Shown: positions 1 to 5,743 of the stretch, piece by piece | How positions within the stretch are numbered: the stretch's first letter is position 1 | Layout: each line of letters begins with the position of its first letter | NCBI GenBank assembly: GCA_945897765.1 | Contig: CAMDGP010000138.1 | Span: 1 to 6,106 of the forward strand | Reading direction: 5' to 3' | DNA: 6,106 nucleotides | Source of the DNA: Chitinophaga pinensis | GTDB lineage: Bacteria; Bacteroidota; Bacteroidia; Flavobacteriales_D; Crocinitomicaceae | Program-made: the position numbers and the translations under genes | The notes under the pieces: generated by a model | Databases searched by the model: none | Told to the model about the DNA's origin: nothing | Seen by the model: the letters and a program-made list of their open reading frames with translations, nothing else

Positions 1-20
1 ATTCGCCTTAATTTACGCGA

Positions 21-46
21 CAAATATAGGGGTTATTCGTTGCAAA
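21..46 (-). promoter_or_regulatory. Possible leftward promoter for a gene beyond the left edge
   Basis: Read on the minus strand, bases 28-21 give TATATTTG, an exact match to the Bacteroidota -7 consensus TAnnTTTG. The only TTTG upstream of it is at 46-43, leaving 14 bases between the boxes, shorter than the usual roughly 17-23. The -7 box is therefore good and the -33 box poor. Transcription would start near base 15 and leave the window to the left, which would fit a separately transcribed gene downstream of mfd. No coding sequence is visible to confirm this. Confidence 0.35.
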
Positions 47-97
47 ACTAATTTATCGTTGTAAATATTGCGTCGAATAATGCATTTTTTCGTTGCA
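36..97. repeat. Three short TTCGTTGCA-like repeats downstream of mfd
   Basis: TTCGTTGCA occurs at 36-44 and 89-97, with a variant ATCGTTGTA at 55-63. All are in the same orientation within the 137 bases downstream of the mfd stop codon. No hairpin followed by a T-run, which would mark an mfd terminator, is evident here. The copies are short and could be chance in AT-rich spacer DNA; no function is proposed. Confidence 0.3.
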
Positions 98-137
98 GAG
101 AAACAATTTTTAATGTGATTTTTTGGATTTTAACACC

Positions 138-3100
138 CTACCCCACCAAAACGCCCAATTTCTCAAAAGCATCCTTGATGTGTTTTACGGGCTCAATAAC
201 CAAGCGTAATTTTTCGTTTTGTTGCACCAAGCGGTAACCTTGTCCGATGGTCATAATGCGGTTCAGAAGTGTGGTAAACGTTTCTGTTTCAAAGAATGGC
301 GATTGCGGATTGGCAATGAAATAACCGACCATTTTTCCAGATTTTATCACCAAACGCTCCAAGCCCATTTCTTGTGCCAACCAACGCAACTGGAACGAGA
401 ACAACAATTCTTTCACTTCCTTCGGAACAGGACCAAAACGGTCTTTCAAACGCACGGCGAAAGCTTCCAATTCTTCTTGGTTTTTCAAGTTGTCTAATTC
501 TTGGTACAAGCTCAAACGCTCGGCAACGTTGTTCACGTAATTGTCTGGAATTCGTACTTCCATATCGGTTTCGAAAATGCAATCTTGCACAAACGAATGG
601 AACGAATCGGTCTGGCGCTCGTCGAATAACTCTTTGAACTCGCTTTCGCGCAATTCCTGCATCGCTTCGTTGAGGATTTTTTGGTACATCTCAAAGCCAA
701 TCTCAGAAATGAATCCGCTTTGTTCGCCACCCAACATATTTCCTGCGCCGCGAATGTCCAAATCTTTCATCGCAATGTTGAATCCTGAACCTAAATCCGA
801 GAATTGAACCAAAGCCTCCAAACGTTTGCGCGCTTCGGAAGTCATCACGCTAAATTTAGGCGCAATCAAATAACAGAATCCTTTTTTATTGCTTCGCCCT
901 ACTCTACCTCGCAACTGGTGTAAATCACTCAATCCGAAGTTTTGTGCGTCGTTGATGATAATGGTATTTGCGTTGGAAATGTCAATTCCCGATTCGATAA
1001 TCGTCGTTGCCAACAAGACATCGTAACGTCCTTCAATGAAATCCAACATCACTTTTTCCAACTGCTTGCCGTCCATTTGTCCGTGGCCAATTCCCACACG
1101 AACGCCGGGACACAAACGCGAAATCATTCCTGAAATCTCACGGATATTTGAAAGGCGATTGTTCACGAAAAAGACTTGCCCACCGCGCGTTACTTCATAC
1201 GAAATAGCATCGCGCAACAGTTCTTCATCAAAGGAAATGATTTCTGTCAAAACGGGTTGACGATTCGGCGGCGGCGTGTTGATAATGCTCAAATCACGTG
1301 CGCCCATCAACGAAAATTGCAAAGTTCTCGGAATCGGAGTTGCGGTCAAGGTCAGTGTGTCAACCGACGTACGAATCGTTTTCAATTTATCTTTTACAGC
1401 AACGCCAAATTTCTGCTCTTCGTCGATAATCATCAAACCTAAATCTTTGAATTTCACACGTTCTGCAACAATGGCGTGCGTTCCAACCAAAATATCGATT
1501 TCGCCGTTAGCTAATTTTTTCAGGGTTTCTGTCGTTTCTTTGGCACTTTTAAAACGATTGATATAATCCACGGTACACGGAAAATCTTTCAATCGCTCTT
1601 TGAAACTGCGGTAATGTTGCATCGATAAAATCGTTGTCGGTACCAAAAGTGCAACTTGTTTGCTGTCTGTAACTGCTTTGAAAGCTGCTCGCATCGCCAC
1701 TTCTGTTTTACCAAAACCAACGTCGCCACACACCAATCTGTCCATCGGACGAGACGCTTCCATATCCTTTTTAACATCTTGCGTTGCCTTGTATTGGTCG
1801 GGCGTGTCTTCATACATAAACGATGCTTCCAACTCATTTTGTAAATACGTATCGGGTGTAAAAGCAAAGCCCGGTTGACTTCTGCGTTTTGCGTATAATT
1901 GAATCAAATCGAAGGCCAATTCCTTGATTTTTTTCTTCGTTTTATTTTTTAATGTACTCCAAGCCTGCGTACCTAATTTGTTCATTTTCGGAACAGAACC
2001 GTCTTTTCCTGTGAATTTCGAAATGCGGTGCAAGGAGTGAATTCCAACATACAACACATCGCCATCTTTGTAAACCAAACGAATCGCTTCTTGTGGTTTT
2101 CCGTTGACATCAATCGTTTCCAAGCCCGAAAATTGTCCAACTCCGTGATCGATGTGCGTCACGTAATCGCCTTTTTGAAGGTTGTAAATTTCCTTTAAAG
2201 TCAGGGCTTGTTTTGCTTGTCGGAAACCTTCTTTCAAACGAAAACGATGGTAGCGCTCGAAAATTTGATGATCGGTATAACACACCAATTTCAGTTCTGG
2301 CGCAATGAATCCTTCGTGCAAAGCGAGGTTCATAGGTGAAAATTCAACTTCGCCGCCGATGTCTTCAAAAATCTGATACAAACGTTCGATTTGGCGCGGT
2401 TGATTCGAGAAAATCAAGTTTTGTGAACCCGACTTTTGGCGCGCCAATAAATCTGTTTTCAGCAAGTCGAAATTCTTATTGAAAGTCGGCTGTGGCTGAA
2501 AATCAAAGGTGATTGTTTCCGTTGCTTTGAAATGGTAATCGGGTCCCCATTCAACGCTTGGGTAATTGTCAAAGGTCTTTTTCAATTCGCTTGGATGCAC
2601 GTACAAATCCGAAGGCAAAGTGCGTTTAACCGTATCTGAAAGTTTGGTGTAAACCGCAACTGATTTGTCGTATTCACGTTCCAAAATCGTGGTCAATCGC
2701 TCGTAAGAACTTATCCAAACGGTAGTGGATTTTCCAATGAATTCAAACAACGAAGCCACGCCTTCCAAGGTCATTTGTCCTTGAATATTTGGAATAACGT
2801 TGAAGAAATTATGGGTATTGATGGAAATTTGTGTGGCAGCATCAAACGTTCGAATGGATTCTACCTCATCGCCAAAAAACTCAATTCTAAACGGAAAATC
2901 ATTGGCATACGAATACACATCGACGATTCCACCACGAATGGAAAATTGTCCCGGTTCGTACACAAAATCAACACGTTCGAAGTGATATTCCAACAACAAT
3001 TCATTGATAAAATCGATGGAATACGTTTTTGCTACTTCAACACGTAAGGTATTTTCTACGAGTTTTTTCTTTGTTGGAATTTTCTCAAAAAGTGCTTCAG

Positions 3101-3473
3101 GATAGGTCACAATCCACGTATTTGAACCGTTTGCAATGCGTTCCAGTACCTCAGCGCGTGTCACCACATTTGCGTTGTCCGTTTCCTCCAATTGATAAGG
3201 AACACGATACGAAGCTGGGTAAAACAAAATGCGTTTATCGTCCGGAAAAAGTCCTTCTAAATCGTTGAGGAAATAGGCAGCTTCTTCTTTGTCGTTGAGA
3301 ATAAACAATTGGTGGCTTGGCAACTGTTGTGCCACTGAAACTGCTGCTAAACTGCGTGACGAACCTACGTTTCCTTTCCAGTGAACACGTGCGTTTGCCT
3401 TACTCAAAGCGGCTGCCGTTTGATCGACTTGCTTTAAGTTTTGAAAGGTCTTAAATAGTTGTGAAAGCTCCAT
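138..3473 (-). CDS. mfd: Transcription-repair coupling factor Mfd, complete
   Basis: Mfd is a cytoplasmic DNA translocase that binds RNA polymerase stalled at a lesion, pushes it off the template and recruits UvrA to start nucleotide excision repair. The 1111 residues show the family order. An N-terminal UvrB-like region has a degenerate P-loop (GNVGSSRS, about 34-41) without the lysine, normal for Mfd. A CarD-like RNA polymerase interaction domain spans about 430-500. The superfamily 2 motor has Walker A GDVGFGKT (583-590), DEEQ (684-687), TATPIPRT (710-717) and QLRGRVGRS (853-861). The translocation region follows (FSDLGSGFNIAMKDLDIRGA, 891-910), then a C-terminal regulatory domain. Length is close to the E. 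coli protein (about 1150). The ATG is preceded by an A-rich leader, not a Shine-Dalgarno sequence; the stop is TAG. All motor motifs are intact, so it is probably functional. It is a single gene, divergent from the secreted-protein gene. Confidence 0.97.
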   Translation of the reverse strand: MELSQLFKTFQNLKQVDQTAAALSKANARVHWKGNVGSSRSLAAVSVAQQLPSHQLFILNDKEEAAYFLNDLEGLFPDDKRILFYPASYRVPYQLEETDNANVVTRAEVLERIANGSNTWIVTYPEALFEKIPTKKKLVENTLRVEVAKTYSIDFINELLLEYHFERVDFVYEPGQFSIRGGIVDVYSYANDFPFRIEFFGDEVESIRTFDAATQISINTHNFFNVIPNIQGQMTLEGVASLFEFIGKSTTVWISSYERLTTILEREYDKSVAVYTKLSDTVKRTLPSDLYVHPSELKKTFDNYPSVEWGPDYHFKATETITFDFQPQPTFNKNFDLLKTDLLARQKSGSQNLIFSNQPRQIERLYQIFEDIGGEVEFSPMNLALHEGFIAPELKLVCYTDHQIFERYHRFRLKEGFRQAKQALTLKEIYNLQKGDYVTHIDHGVGQFSGLETIDVNGKPQEAIRLVYKDGDVLYVGIHSLHRISKFTGKDGSVPKMNKLGTQAWSTLKNKTKKKIKELAFDLIQLYAKRRSQPGFAFTPDTYLQNELEASFMYEDTPDQYKATQDVKKDMEASRPMDRLVCGDVGFGKTEVAMRAAFKAVTDSKQVALLVPTTILSMQHYRSFKERLKDFPCTVDYINRFKSAKETTETLKKLANGEIDILVGTHAIVAERVKFKDLGLMIIDEEQKFGVAVKDKLKTIRTSVDTLTLTATPIPRTLQFSLMGARDLSIINTPPPNRQPVLTEIISFDEELLRDAISYEVTRGGQVFFVNNRLSNIREISGMISRLCPGVRVGIGHGQMDGKQLEKVMLDFIEGRYDVLLATTIIESGIDISNANTIIINDAQNFGLSDLHQLRGRVGRSNKKGFCYLIAPKFSVMTSEARKRLEALVQFSDLGSGFNIAMKDLDIRGAGNMLGGEQSGFISEIGFEMYQKILNEAMQELRESEFKELFDERQTDSFHSFVQDCIFETDMEVRIPDNYVNNVAERLSLYQELDNLKNQEELEAFAVRLKDRFGPVPKEVKELLFSFQLRWLAQEMGLERLVIKSGKMVGYFIANPQSPFFETETFTTLLNRIMTIGQGYRLVQQNEKLRLVIEPVKHIKDAFEKLGVLVG

Positions 3474-3503
3474 TTTTTGTTGAGGGTGTGAAATTACTTA
3501 TTT

Positions 3504-3511
3504 TAAATGTA
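3504..3511 (-). promoter_or_regulatory. Weak candidate -7 box for mfd
   Basis: On the minus strand bases 3511-3504 read TACATTTA, a one-mismatch match to the Bacteroidota -7 consensus TAnnTTTG, which would give a leader of about 25 bases before the mfd ATG. A similar TACATTTT is at 3532-3525. No TTTG or TTG lies at the expected -33 distance for either. Both matches fall inside the heptad tract, so they may be a by-product of the repeat. Confidence 0.22.
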
Positions 3512-3631
3512 GAATTGAGAATGTAAAATGTAGAATGAAAGTTAAAAGTTGAGAACTGAAAACTGATCCGCCGCGGCGGACTGAAAGTTGAGTGAAGAAT
3601 TAAAAGTGAAAAGTGAAAAGTGAAAATTTTT
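3505..3631. repeat. Degenerate heptanucleotide (period-7) tract
   Basis: The sequence is organised in 7-base units. From 3505 they read AAATGTA, GAATTGA, GAATGTA, AAATGTA, GAATGAA, AGTTAAA, AGTTGAG, AACTGAA. After an interruption at 3562-3584 the units resume, ending in three perfect copies of AAGTGAA (3604-3624). AAATGTAGAAT occurs at 3505-3515 and again exactly 21 bases (three periods) later at 3526-3536. The tract is purine-rich on the plus strand and contains no gene. I recall such tracts as common in Flavobacteriia intergenic DNA, but function is unknown. It separates the starts of two divergent genes. Confidence 0.75.
3562..3584. mobile_element. GC-rich palindrome inserted in the heptad tract, with 5-base flanking repeats
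   Basis: Bases 3567-3580 are a perfect 14-base palindrome (TCCGCCG|CGGCGGA), strikingly GC-rich against an A-rich background. It is bordered by direct repeats ACTGA at 3562-3566 and 3580-3584; the second shares its first A with the palindrome. Removing one ACTGA plus the 13 intervening bases (18 in all) puts the heptads on both sides back in register: GAAAACT (3558-3564) is then followed directly by GAAAGTT (3583-3589). Since 18 is not a multiple of 7, this looks like an insertion event and not repeat slippage. It encodes nothing; it would be a minimal non-autonomous palindromic element. The palindrome is certain, the mobility inferred. Confidence 0.5.
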
Positions 3632-3651
3632 ACTCGAAGTGAGATTTGAAA

Positions 3652-3687
3652 CCTCCTTCCGTCAGCTGACGGAGAGGAATGAGGAGG
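3652..3687. repeat. REP-like palindromic element
   Basis: Bases 3658-3673 form a perfect 16-base palindrome, TCCGTCAG|CTGACGGA. Around it, CCTCC (3652-3656) can pair with GGAGG (3683-3687) and TTCC (3657-3660) with GGAA (3676-3679), giving an alternative outer stem. The arrangement resembles the short palindromic repeats called REP elements. It lies in a divergent intergenic region, upstream of both genes, so a terminator role is unlikely. It shares the TCCG...CGGA ends of the palindrome at 3567-3580. Confidence 0.6.
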
Positions 3688-3707
3688 GTGACATACGAAT
3701 TAATTTC

Positions 3708-3741
3708 TTTGAGACAAATTCAAAAATCATTACTAACTTTA
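3708..3741 (+). promoter_or_regulatory. Candidate Bacteroidota promoter of the secreted-protein gene
   Basis: TTTG at 3708-3711 and TAACTTTA at 3734-3741 match the Bacteroidota -33 (TTTG) and -7 (TAnnTTTG) boxes, the latter with one mismatch at its last base, and are 22 bases apart, within the usual range. The predicted transcript would begin near 3747, only about 18 bases before the ATA at 3765. That distance suits a start at 3765 better than the ATG at 3828, which would leave about 80 bases of leader that happens to encode a signal peptide. Confidence 0.5.
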
Positions 3742-3764
3742 AAATTCAACATTAAAAACTAACC

Positions 3765-4319
3765 ATAAAAAATTCCATCCTCTTTTTCTTTCTCTTCGCA
3801 ACCACATTCACTTGGGGACAAAAATCTATGCCTGAAGAAACGATTTTGGCTAGCGATGATACACTTGGAGTAAAAGTGATTCTTGTGAGCGATTGTGAGC
3901 AACAAAAAAGCAACTATTATGTCGTTCATAAAAGTGATACTTTGCAATTTATGTACTTCGCTTCTTGTAGAGTAATGCGTCCTTTTGAAAACAAAGAAGC
4001 TGTTAAAATAAGTTCACGACAAGTTGACTACCAAAGTTTACCTGAATTGATTTTGGAATATGAACACAACAACAGTGGTTTCCAAAAAGAGTTGCTTGTC
4101 ATTCAGTTGGAAGACTTAAAAATACTTTTTAGAACTGAAATGGAAGCTTATGGTCAACACGTTTTTGGCGAAGAATTAGGCGACTTTTATGGCTTTACAA
4201 ACAAGATTTCTTTCAAGGAAAATGGAGAAATTCACTTGGAAAAACCTGTAAATAACGGAGAAAAATGGATGAAAGAATGCTATAAATTGGTGGATGGGAA
4301 GTATTCCCTGTTTTACTAA
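3765..4319 (+). CDS. Small secreted protein of unknown function, apparent ATA start codon
   Basis: Function not recognised. The first in-frame ATG (3828) gives 163 residues with no export signal. The frame is open back to a TAA at 3753-3755, and the 21 codons before the ATG encode a textbook signal peptide: a lysine, the hydrophobic run ILFFFLFATTF, then TWGQ. Cleavage is likely between G and Q, a common flavobacterial site. No ATG, GTG or TTG lies in that stretch; the only codon in the right place is ATA at 3765, followed by AAA AAT, exactly where ATG AAA would be expected. The gene therefore uses a rare AUA start, has lost its ATG by one G-to-A change, or contains a sequence error. From 3765 it is 184 residues. 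The mature part is mixed and polar, with three cysteines (DCEQ, ASCR, KECY) and a beta-rich look, ending VDGKYSLFY. It stands alone, convergent with fic. Confidence 0.75.
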   Translation: MKNSILFFFLFATTFTWGQKSMPEETILASDDTLGVKVILVSDCEQQKSNYYVVHKSDTLQFMYFASCRVMRPFENKEAVKISSRQVDYQSLPELILEYEHNNSGFQKELLVIQLEDLKILFRTEMEAYGQHVFGEELGDFYGFTNKISFKENGEIHLEKPVNNGEKWMKECYKLVDGKYSLFY

Positions 4320-4536
4320 CCCTTGGTTTTACATTTTTTCGAAGTTGTGAGAACAAAAAGGAAGACCGCTTTACCGTTTCTTTAACCCATTAACTGTAAA
4401 AAGATTATGAGGTTAAAAATCAAACAATTACCCTTTTAAAAGTTAATTTGCTGTATGTCTAATCGTATGTTTAAGCAATCGACAAAGGATTAATGTATGT
4501 CGAAAAAATAGAAAATAATCGACGTAGGTAATCATA

Positions 4537-4555
4537 ATGTCGATTCAATCGACAT
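4537..4555. repeat. Perfect 19-base dyad at the centre of the AATCGAC array
   Basis: ATGTCGATT (4537-4545) and AATCGACAT (4547-4555) are exact reverse complements separated by a single C. This is the only place where two array motifs face each other head to head with minimal spacing, giving the form expected of a site for a dimeric DNA-binding protein. The right arm is also the third direct copy of the array. Confidence 0.8.
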
Positions 4556-4571
4556 GAGCTGGCTCTCATGT
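4552..4571. terminator. Hairpin between convergent genes, possible terminator
   Basis: ACATGAG (4552-4558) and CTCATGT (4565-4571) form a 7-base-pair stem with a 6-base loop. It overlaps the right arm of the neighbouring dyad. On the plus strand only TTT (4571-4573) follows before an A-run, and on the minus strand no T-run follows. It is therefore a weak intrinsic terminator at best. Its position between two convergent genes is the main reason to consider termination. Confidence 0.3.
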
Positions 4572-4587
4572 TTAAAAAATTTAATAA

Positions 4588-4631
4588 AATCGACATGATA
4601 AAAGGCTCGTGGTTAAGTAATCGACATGATA
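4588..4631 (+). repeat. 13-base direct repeat pair AATCGACATGATA
   Basis: AATCGACATGATA is present exactly at 4588-4600 and 4619-4631, 31 bases apart from start to start. These are the two best-preserved copies of the array motif; the copy at 4547 agrees over its first 11 bases (AATCGACATGA) and the copies at 4477 and 4517 over 8 and 7. Conservation thus rises toward the fic end of the array. The last copy ends 2 bases before the fic stop codon. Confidence 0.85.
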
Positions 4632-4633
4632 CA

Positions 4634-5725
4634 TTATTTTGATAAAATATCAATGAGCTTTGTATTAATGTAATATGTCTCTTTCCAAATTTGTATGGGC
4701 TTTAACATTCCATCTTTAGCTAAGAGTTTTAAATAATTTGCAGCCGTCTGTCTTTTTGCGATATTATAATCTTGTAAAACCTTGATTTTAATATATGGAT
4801 GACTAAATAATAAATCAACCAATTCTTTCGAGTAAGAAGATTTGAGGACTTCTTTAACTCTTATTTCTGCACTGGCTTTCAATTCCAAAATGGCATTTAT
4901 TTTTTGTAGAGTCATTTTTGAGGTTTCAGCAACTCCATTCACTACAAATAAAATCCATTCTTCCCAGTTGTTTTCTTCGGTTACCGACTTCAACAAACGG
5001 TAATAATCAGATTTGTTTTGAATAATATAGTGACTTAAATATAAGACAGGTAACCCTAATAACTCTTGCTGAATGAGATATAAGACATTAATAATTCTTC
5101 CTGTTCTACCGTTTCCATCACTAAACGGATGTATGGCTTCAAATTGGTAATGAATAAGAGCCATTTTTATTAATGGATCTAAATCTGAAAATTCATTATC
5201 ATTGATGAAAACCTCCAATTTGCTCAGTTTTTCTCTAATAATTTGTTCCCCTTCCGGTGGAGTGTAAACAATTTGGTTGTTGCTTGGATTACCTAATTTC
5301 GTACCTGTATTTTTACGAATACCTTCTGAAGAGCCACGCAGACGCTGCATTAAACCGACAAGTAAGTTGGTGGTTATTAAATTGTTTTTTTGTAATTCTT
5401 CAATTCCCCAATAAATTGCTTCACGGTACTGTAAGACTTCTTTAGCTGCTTGGTTTTTAATAGCATCACCCATTAATGTTGCTTTGTATAATTCATCTTG
5501 AGTTGTAACAATATTTTCAATTGCATTAGACTCCTTACTCTCTTGTAAAACAATTGTATTGAGCAACAAATGCGGATAAGGTAGGGTTTGACAATAACCT
5601 TTTAACTCAGCTAATAATTTGTTTGCCCGAATGGTAGCTTTAAAAATGGCTGTCGTCTCCAAATTGTTTTTTGGAGGCAAATCAGGTAATTTATTATAGG
5701 GTAGGTCTCTATTAAATTTTGGCAT
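4634..5725 (-). CDS. Fic family protein, class II, probable AMP-transferase with C-terminal winged helix
   Basis: Fic enzymes transfer AMP (sometimes another nucleotide part) from a nucleotide to a hydroxyl side chain of a target protein. The 363 residues carry the complete active-site motif HPFSDGNGRTGR (199-210), with catalytic H199, D203 for Mg binding and both arginines, and a likely target-docking flap around 151-160 (QIVYTPPEGE). An N-terminal Fic_N-type region contains SNAIEN (66-71), matching the inhibitory motif (S/T)xxxE(G/N); its position before the Fic core makes this a class II, self-inhibited Fic like the Shewanella and Bacteroides proteins of similar length. Residues about 290-363 look like a winged helix-turn-helix (IAKRQTAANYLKLLAKDGML), common in this subfamily. 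ATG is 18 bases after the restriction-modification stop codon, with an A-rich leader, so the two are probably co-transcribed. Target unknown; nothing suggests decay. Confidence 0.93.
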   Translation of the reverse strand: MPKFNRDLPYNKLPDLPPKNNLETTAIFKATIRANKLLAELKGYCQTLPYPHLLLNTIVLQESKESNAIENIVTTQDELYKATLMGDAIKNQAAKEVLQYREAIYWGIEELQKNNLITTNLLVGLMQRLRGSSEGIRKNTGTKLGNPSNNQIVYTPPEGEQIIREKLSKLEVFINDNEFSDLDPLIKMALIHYQFEAIHPFSDGNGRTGRIINVLYLIQQELLGLPVLYLSHYIIQNKSDYYRLLKSVTEENNWEEWILFVVNGVAETSKMTLQKINAILELKASAEIRVKEVLKSSYSKELVDLLFSHPYIKIKVLQDYNIAKRQTAANYLKLLAKDGMLKPIQIWKETYYINTKLIDILSK

Positions 5726-5743
5726 CTTAAATATTACTTTTTT

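Larger units (their letters stand above)
4477..4631. repeat. Array of AATCGAC motifs with about 71-base superperiod
   Basis: This is the notable content of the 314-base gene-free stretch 4320-4633; in 4320-4476 I see nothing supportable. AATCGAC starts at 4477, 4517, 4547, 4588 and 4619 on the plus strand, spaced 40, 30, 41 and 31, so the long-short pattern repeats every 70-72 bases. Inverted copies (GTCGA) lie at 4499-4503 and 4539-4543. The longer spacers align around ATGT..AAAAAAT (TATGTCGAAAAAAT ending 4509, CATGTTTAAAAAAT ending 4580), supporting an ancient duplication of a roughly 71-base unit. The array ends 3 bases before the fic stop codon and lies between two convergent genes, so a promoter role is unlikely. 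Options are protein-binding sites of a transposon end, iteron-like sites, or a decayed repeat. Confidence 0.7.

Noticed and set aside
219..3268. Many frames of 60-97 codons on both strands inside the mfd gene.
   Set aside because: All are shadows of the mfd reading frame, with low-complexity or arginine/serine-rich composition and no recognisable domain.
3567..3673. The two palindromes as transcription terminators.
   Set aside because: They lie upstream of both divergent genes, neither is followed by a T-run suitable for intrinsic termination, and no gene ends there.
3679..3762. A 27-codon ATG frame ending two bases before the ATA at 3765, which could be a leader peptide coupling translation to the secreted-protein gene.
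   Set aside because: It starts inside the palindromic repeat, upstream of the predicted promoter, so most of it would not be on the transcript; the peptide has no recognisable character.
4286..4393. Lipoprotein-like frame on the plus strand reading ...TFFRSCENKKEDRFTV..., suggesting a decayed lipoprotein start.
   Set aside because: No start codon in the frame, its upstream part overlaps the end of the secreted-protein gene, only 35 codons long, and the residues before the cysteine (FRS) are a poor lipobox. Chance is the simpler explanation.
4477..4631. CRISPR array.
   Set aside because: The shared core is only 7-13 bases, copies occur in both orientations and diverge strongly; CRISPR repeats are longer (about 24-48), near-identical and in one orientation, and no cas gene is visible.
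4471..4653. A 60-codon minus-strand frame across the AATCGAC array.
   Set aside because: It overlaps the 3' end of fic in another frame, is built largely from the repeat units, and has no family resemblance.
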